Shown here piece by piece: positions 59,591 to 64,000 of a DNA stretch of 64,000 nt (the first letter of the stretch is position 1; each line of letters opens with the position of its first letter). The translations under genes were made by a program, and so were the position numbers. Origin of the DNA: Triglochin maritima (lineage: Eukaryota; Streptophyta; Magnoliopsida; Alismatales; Juncaginaceae). The DNA lies in assembly GCA_963682175.1 (NCBI GenBank), contig OY821770.1:13112501-13176500 (forward strand). The letters are read 5' to 3'. The notes under the pieces were generated by a model. That model was not told the DNA's origin. It did not search any database and was given only the letters and a program-made list of their open reading frames with translations.

Positions 59591-60430
59591 TTCGGGCCAC
59601 TGATATAAAGATTCACTGACGATAATTATTCATCGATGAATGTCCATTTATCCGTCGGTGGTGACGTAGGGATTAATTTTTTTAACGATCTAGTTTTGAA
59701 ATATACAACAACAACACTTATCCGTCAGTTTGTGGCAATATATCTAGTTGTGTTTCTTTTTGCTCCAAAAAAATTAATTTGCCATCGTGTAATTTTTTCT
59801 GAAATATGTATCGACGATTATTATCCGTCAATATATTGCTCATCTGACGAAAGTTGTGAGGGAGGTGGCAACATTGGAAGGCATTGACACGAGGAGGCAG
59901 AGTCACGCAGGGTCGACACGAGGCGACAACGGCGTTTAGGGGAGCATGACGTCGTGAGGAGGCAGAGACGATAGGGGCGGCAACGATCGGGAGGTGGAGG
60001 CTTAGGGTTTGAAAGGTTCTGGGGAGAATGGAAATGAAAGGGAAGTCTGAATCAGGCTCATGATAAGAAGATTCACCGACGGATCGGTCAGTGAATCTAA
60101 ACGTATTAAGCTCGTAACGGTCGTTTTTCGAAATAGTCTCTGATAGATGATATCCATCGGCATATCTTAAAAAATATATATACCGATGGATATATTGTCG
60201 GTGTAAGGTAAGACAATCGTCGGTGATTGTTTTTGCGCGAAAAAAATCATTTTACTGTGGATATTTTGTCTAACATACACCGACGGTACGTATTTGCCGA
60301 TGTAAATTTGTTGTCTGATGAATAATACAAAAATATTAACAGACAAACCCATTTCGTCAATGTTGGTGAGAACATCTGTCGGTGTAGTTTTGAACCAACG
60401 AAAAACATTATCTGTGTACGTACAATAAAC
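59590..60430. repeat. CACTA-type subterminal repeats (CCGACGGAT / ATCCGTCGG)
   Basis: ATTCACYGACGATAATTATT at 59612, ATTCACCGACGGATCGGTCA at 60070, and many short TATCCGTCGG, CATCGGC and CCGACGG forms on both strands resemble the subterminal transposase-binding repeats of CACTA elements. Two GATT...TTTGGGAGAT / CTTAGGG leader segments before them (about 59540 and 60000) indicate a duplication. No CACTA terminus survives at the right edge. Confidence 0.6.
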
Positions 60431-60439
60431 ATCACCGAT

Positions 60440-60900
60440 TAGGGGTGTAACTAGGTCGGGTATTACCCGTTTACGCCCCCTCCCCCATTAAATAAGCGGG
60501 TACGAGTATGGGTACGGTTTTTGTACCTATTTAAAAAATATACACGTTTACCAATACCCACTTTACCCCTTTAATAAATGGGGCGGGTATGGGTATACCT
60601 CTACCCATACCCATTTAATTATTTAATTAATATATAGTTAAAATAATAAAAAGTGAGGTTTTTGTTGGCAAAAGTGGTTGTTTCGAGACTTGTTTGTGAG
60701 AAAATTGATGATTTCTCATCATTTTTACTTAATTTCTATTCTAAAACACTATAAATTTAGTATCTTTTTGGCTTAAATCATTCTCATCTAATGATTTGGT
60801 TCTTTCAAGTTGAGTTTTATTAGCATCAATATCTGTTTTGTTTGTAAAAATTATACCCGCAATACCCGTTATACCCGTTTCATACCCGTTTGTAATGCCG
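60440..60900. mobile_element. hAT-type MITE remnant (TAGGGGTGTAA)
   Basis: It begins TAGGGGTGTAACTAGGTCGG and carries many TACCCGTTT / GGGTATGGGTA motifs, the subterminal style of hAT elements that end TAGGGGTG. A mirrored TACCCGTTTCATACCCG at about 60868-60890 marks the other side, but the exact end is eroded. Confidence 0.5.
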
Positions 60901-61097
60901 GCTAGAGAACATTACATAGTAGTTTTGTGGATTTAATTAACAATGGCTTACCAAATGAGGATGCAATTGAAAGTACTTGGTATTCAGCTAAAAAATATCT
61001 TAAATGTCTAATATAACATCATCGTGCGATTATCCTTAGAGCATAGTTAATGGGAAGGCATGGCCCAGGCGCCCAAGTCCACATCCTCCCGATATGC

Positions 61098-61172
61098 CAC
61101 GTTCTCCCACCTGGGCGAGAGGAGAGCATGGGTTGGGTGGGGGCACGTTCTCCCACCTGGGCGAGAGGAGAG
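61098..61172. repeat. 29-bp direct repeat upstream of the RUP-like gene
   Basis: CACGTTCTCCCACCTGGGCG and following bases occur at 61098-61126 and 61144-61172 (46 bp apart). The region from about 61038 (TTAGAGCATAGTTAATGGG) has the look of a MITE end, but no partner end was fixed. Confidence 0.7.
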
Positions 61173-61243
61173 TAGGGTGTTTGGAGGAGTTTTGGGGCAC
61201 AGTTAAAAGAAATTTGGGGGTGGGTGAGGTGAAGTGGTGTGAG

Positions 61244-61275
61244 CTGACGTGACAGAGAAAGAAAACAAGACGTCT
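61244..61275. promoter_or_regulatory. ACGT-core elements in the RUP-like promoter
   Basis: CTGACGTGAC (61244-61253) and AGACGTCT (61269-61276) contain ACGT cores, the binding preference of bZIP factors such as HY5. They lie about 150-175 bp before the TATA box. Family knowledge: Arabidopsis RUP genes are induced through HY5. The assignment here is inference. Confidence 0.4.
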
Positions 61276-61418
61276 GGGTAGCCCAGATATCCAAGGAAGA
61301 TCTAGAGTTACATCTCGAGAAGATATTTTCCAAACTTAAAAAATAATCAGCAGAAGGGCAATATAGTACATCCAAAAGTATTCTAGGCCACAAGTCCTCA
61401 CAGCCCCAAACAAGAAGT

Positions 61419-61426
61419 TATATAAA
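61419..61426 (+). promoter_or_regulatory. TATA box of the RUP-like gene
   Basis: TATATAAA about 80 bp upstream of the start codon, well placed for a short 5' leader. Confidence 0.6.
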
Positions 61427-61506
61427 ACAAGCGTTAGGGTTCTCCACTCCACCCTTCCACCACAAACACAAACACAATCAAAGAGTCTACACCACTTCCT
61501 CTTTGG

Positions 61507-62643
61507 ATGCCTCCTAGCTTCTATAAATGGGGTATCAACACCAACCATCCCATGGACTCCAACCCCGTCCACAGACCACAAGAACAAGAAGATTTATCAA
61601 AACCCCGTTACGAATGGGATTTCGCTCTGTCGACCGTCGTGTCCCCGTCTGTGTCCGGGGACGCGTCCGACATTCTCGGGGCGATAGAATTCGACCCAAC
61701 CGACCGGTTCCTCGCTACCGGAGGGATAGCGAGGAAGATCAGGATCTACGACACGTCGACGTTATTTTCGGATGCAAATTCGAATCCGAATTTCACTACC
61801 CACGCCGGAGCGTGCAGCTTCTACATGTGCGCTCCGGCGAAGCTGAGTAGTCTTCGGTGGAGGCCCGACTTGGGAGGGAACATCATCTGCTCAGGGGACT
61901 ACGACGGCGTCGTGACGGAGTACGACATTGAACGGCAGGTTCCGGTTTTCGAACGTGATGAGCACGGCGGCCGGAGAATCTGGTCCGTCGACTACTCCAA
62001 TTTCTCCCCCCAGCTGGGTGCCTCCGGTTCCGACGACGGCTCCGTTCAGCTGTGGGACCCACGGTGCATGTCAAGAACCGCCGGGGAAATATTCCCGGGG
62101 GAAACCCGATCCCCGGTCTGCTCCGTCGAGTTCGACCCGACCGGTGGGCCCCTCATATCGGCCGGGTCGGCGGACAAAAAGGGGTACGTCTACGACCTCC
62201 GGGTTCTCTCATCTCCGGTAACGATCTTGAACGGGCACAATCGGACGGTGACTTACGCAAGGTTCATCGAGAAAGGGAGGATAGCAACGGCGAGCACGGA
62301 CGGGAGCATAAGGATGTGGGAAATTCTAGACGGGAAGGAGGTGAGGAGGTACGAAGGGCACGTCAACCGGAAGAGCTTTGTCGGACTATCGGTTTGGAGG
62401 AACGGAGGGCTATTGGGGTGCGGGTCGGAGAGTGACGAGGTGTTCGTTTACGACTCTAGGTGGGGAGAGCCGATATGGGTCGGGAATGGTTTCGGAGGCG
62501 ATAGAGGGTTTGTAAGTGGGGTTTGTTGGAATCAGAGAAGAGATCGGGAGGAGGAATGTGTGCTCGTCGCAGGAGGGTCTAATGGTGTCTTGAAGGTTTT
62601 TGGCGGGAGGAAGAAACCAATCACAAATCCAATTCTTAGTTAA
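61507..62643 (+). CDS. WD40 protein, REPRESSOR OF UV-B PHOTOMORPHOGENESIS (RUP1/RUP2)-like
   Basis: A single exon of 378 codons. The sequence follows the RUP/EFO family throughout: ILGAIEFDPTDRFLATGGIA, KIRIYD, PAKLSSLRWRPD, SGDYDGVVTEYDIE, VFERDEHGGRRIWSVDYS, ASGSDDGSVQLWDPR, SADKKGYVYDLR, GHNRTVTYARF, STDGSIRMWEI, EGHVNRKSFVGLSVWRNG and VAGGSNGVLKVF. These make seven WD40 blades. WDPR at 183-186 is a WDxR box of the kind used to dock on DDB1-CUL4. RUP proteins bind the UV-B receptor UVR8 and drive its return to the inactive dimer, limiting UV-B and flowering responses; the length is close to Arabidopsis RUP2. Start at Met1 was chosen as the first in-frame ATG after the TATA box; Met16 (61552) is an alternative. 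No defect is seen. Confidence 0.92.
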   Translation: MPPSFYKWGINTNHPMDSNPVHRPQEQEDLSKPRYEWDFALSTVVSPSVSGDASDILGAIEFDPTDRFLATGGIARKIRIYDTSTLFSDANSNPNFTTHAGACSFYMCAPAKLSSLRWRPDLGGNIICSGDYDGVVTEYDIERQVPVFERDEHGGRRIWSVDYSNFSPQLGASGSDDGSVQLWDPRCMSRTAGEIFPGETRSPVCSVEFDPTGGPLISAGSADKKGYVYDLRVLSSPVTILNGHNRTVTYARFIEKGRIATASTDGSIRMWEILDGKEVRRYEGHVNRKSFVGLSVWRNGGLLGCGSESDEVFVYDSRWGEPIWVGNGFGGDRGFVSGVCWNQRRDREEECVLVAGGSNGVLKVFGGRKKPITNPILS

Positions 62644-63079
62644 CGTACGTTGACATGGTTTATTGGTTTGTTTTTCTTTCCTTAATTGTTTTCTTGTTTG
62701 TTTGTTTGTTTGTTGGGGTACGTTGATTGTAAGGAGGTGTTTTGACTTTGATTTATTTACCGTAATATACACAACAAAATTAAGCTCATCCATGAATTTA
62801 TAATTAAATTGGAAAAGCATGTTGAGCTTTGTTGATTAGTTGTTTAGGGTACGTTGTTCTTTTACATAGGATTTCTTCATGAATCCTGTTTAAATTGAAA
62901 TTTCATGTCTATTAATATTAATTGTTTGTTATGGATTTGTAATTAATATTGTTAGTTTCTCTTGTTACGTATATTGGAAAATTAACCTGAAGTTCTCAAA
63001 TTGTTGTGGCTTTCCAACACTGTATATCAAGTCCCTTCACAATATCAATATTTATTTGTTTTTTTACCAAATTAAGTAC
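62644..63079. other. 3' flank of the RUP-like gene
   Basis: AT-rich, with a (TTTG)n run at about 62694-62713. It probably includes the 3' UTR; nothing else was recognised. Confidence 0.5.
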
Positions 63080-63185
63080 CACTACTACAGAAAAGGTCAT
63101 ATACGTCAGATGTTAAGGCCTATACACGTCGGATATCAGCACCCTCACATCCGACGTGTATTCGCACGACGTCGGACGTATAGAC

Positions 63186-63395
63186 ATCCGACGTCTATTG
63201 TCCAAGGAATAGACGTCGGATATTCAAGACATCCGACGTCTATTGTCCAGTCCAAGGAATAGACGTCGGATATTCAAGATATCCGACGTCTATTGTCCAG
63301 TCCAAGGAATAGACGTCGGATGTTCAAGATATCCGACGTCTATTGTCCAGTCCAAGGAATAGACGTCGGATATTCAAGACATCCGACGTCTATTC
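63186..63395. repeat. Palindromic tandem array in the CACTA subterminal region
   Basis: ATCCGACGTC occurs at 63186, 63231, 63281, 63331 and 63381 (45, then 50, 50, 50 bp). Each interval also carries GACGTCGGAT, so every unit is a chain of inverted repeats (GACGTCGGAT, 9-bp spacer, ATCCGACGTC). Confidence 0.95.
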
Positions 63396-63505
63396 CTAAA
63401 CATTGACAAAAAAAAATAAATAGCATCCTGCACAAACACAAACATACAAGCATATATAGACAATCATTCATTCATTCATTACAAAGAAATGTATAACACA
63501 AGTCT

Positions 63506-63787
63506 TCAGTTGCCACGTCGAGAATTTCCTCCATGTATCTCATCACGTAGTGTGGGCTGAAAGGAAAGGAAAAGGAAAAGGAAAAAGTTGTTAGTTAGTG
63601 TATTAATTAGGATTTTAGCTAGGTAAGGAGGAGACACCTTGAGGAGTTTGTTGACAATTTTGCAGACCAAGGTCTTGGGGAAACCAAGCGGACGCATAGC
63701 ATCGACGATGACGTTAATCCTCTTTAAATCTACCTGCAGACAGAGGAAGGTAGGTTTAAAGATGATTGACGCCGCCGTCAACGCCAT
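63506..63787 (-). pseudogene. WIYLD-like domain gene in the CACTA element, partial
   Basis: The minus-strand exon 63733-63638 encodes VDLKRINVIVDAMRPLGFPK followed by TLVCKIVNKLLK. It is bounded by an acceptor (CTGCAG before GTAGAT) and a donor (AAG then GTGTCT). The pattern (R-I/V-A-DAMRPLGF-...-V-LLKV) is that of the plant WIYLD domain, a helical ubiquitin-binding module best known from SUVR histone methyltransferases. A possible next exon starts at 63556 after CCTTTCAG and ends at a stop at 63506-63508. Upstream exons would lie between 63787 and the window end or beyond. Whether it is a captured host exon or a standard gene of this transposon family is unknown. Confidence 0.5.
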
Positions 63788-64000
63788 ACAATTACTTGTA
63801 CATCATTGTTCGGCCATATCGATGTAAATAAAATGCTGAGCAGACCGTATCGCCTTCACATACGCCGTGTGAATGTTTTTATCTATCTAATTATTCAAAC
63901 ATAATTAGAAAAGTGAACACATCATTGTTAGAGGAAATAAACTACAAATGAACAAAAATAAAGCTTTACTTACATGGAATCTGACGTCCCCATAGTGGAA

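Larger units (their letters stand above)
63080..64000. mobile_element. End of a second CACTA element (runs off the window)
   Basis: CACTACTACAGAAAAGG at 63080 is a typical CACTA terminus, preceded by TAC, which would be a 3-bp duplication. The subterminal zone is dense in GACGTCGGAT / ATCCGACGTC. A gene-like exon lies on the minus strand at 63638-63733. The other end is outside the window. Confidence 0.75.

Noticed and set aside
61877..62435. Overlapping frames on both strands in the RUP-like gene
   Set aside because: They are GC-rich shadows of a single continuous WD40 reading frame.
63186..63395. Evenly spaced repeats resembling a CRISPR array
   Set aside because: The spacers are themselves repeated, the units are inverted repeats, and the array sits at a CACTA terminus in a plant genome.

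Overview
The window is nuclear DNA of a flowering plant, most likely a eudicot. The evidence is intron-bearing genes with GT/AG junctions, low GC, and a dense mix of LTR retrotransposons, Mutator-like (MULE), hAT and CACTA transposons. Only two genes look like intact host genes: a ten-exon DEAD-box RNA helicase of the RH48/RH33 type (33866-40213) and an intronless WD40 gene of the RUP1/RUP2 UV-B repressor type (61507-62643). Almost everything else is transposons, solo LTRs and decayed gene fragments.

Layout. 1-9000: solo or truncated LTRs of family A (ends TGAAGGGAATG and ATCCTACA) and one of family B (TGTAATATCC to GGATGTTACA). They lie among fragments of a ClpD-like gene, a DUF295 gene that is split by the family B LTR, and a FAR1-related gene. 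9010-11545: a decayed Ty3/gypsy pol on the minus strand. 11552-13566: an LTR-like fragment and anonymous DNA. 13567-18840: a decayed hAT element carrying an LTR-like insertion and an unidentified gene-like piece. 18844-33756: a 14.9-kb MULE with matching terminal inverted repeats. It carries a plant mobile domain (PMD) gene on plus and a MULE transposase on minus, arranged tail to tail. A family A LTR, a Ty1/copia element, an LTR-like sequence and a second family A LTR are nested in it. 33866-40213: the helicase, starting 110 bp from the MULE end. 40481-41323: a non-autonomous hAT with a perfect 8-bp target duplication. 43336-49975: a deleted Ty1/copia element with both LTRs, itself hit by a family A solo LTR with a perfect 5-bp duplication. 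51011-53320: a second, smaller MULE with the same transposase and PMD pairing. 55695-60430: CACTA remains. 61507-62643: the RUP-like gene. 63080 to the end: the end of another CACTA element with a palindromic 50-bp array and a WIYLD-like exon.

Most unusual points. (1) Both LTR families carry arrays of the palindrome GGTCGACC. Neighbouring sites are about 21 bp apart, and in family A copy 1 pairs recur about every 62 bp. In family A the array sits about 180 bp upstream of a TATA box, which looks like a helically phased U3 enhancer. (2) Two unrelated MULEs in one window both pair a transposase with a convergent PMD gene. (3) The large MULE abuts the helicase promoter.

All coordinates, splice sites and domain calls come from reading the sequence by eye. 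No similarity search was run.
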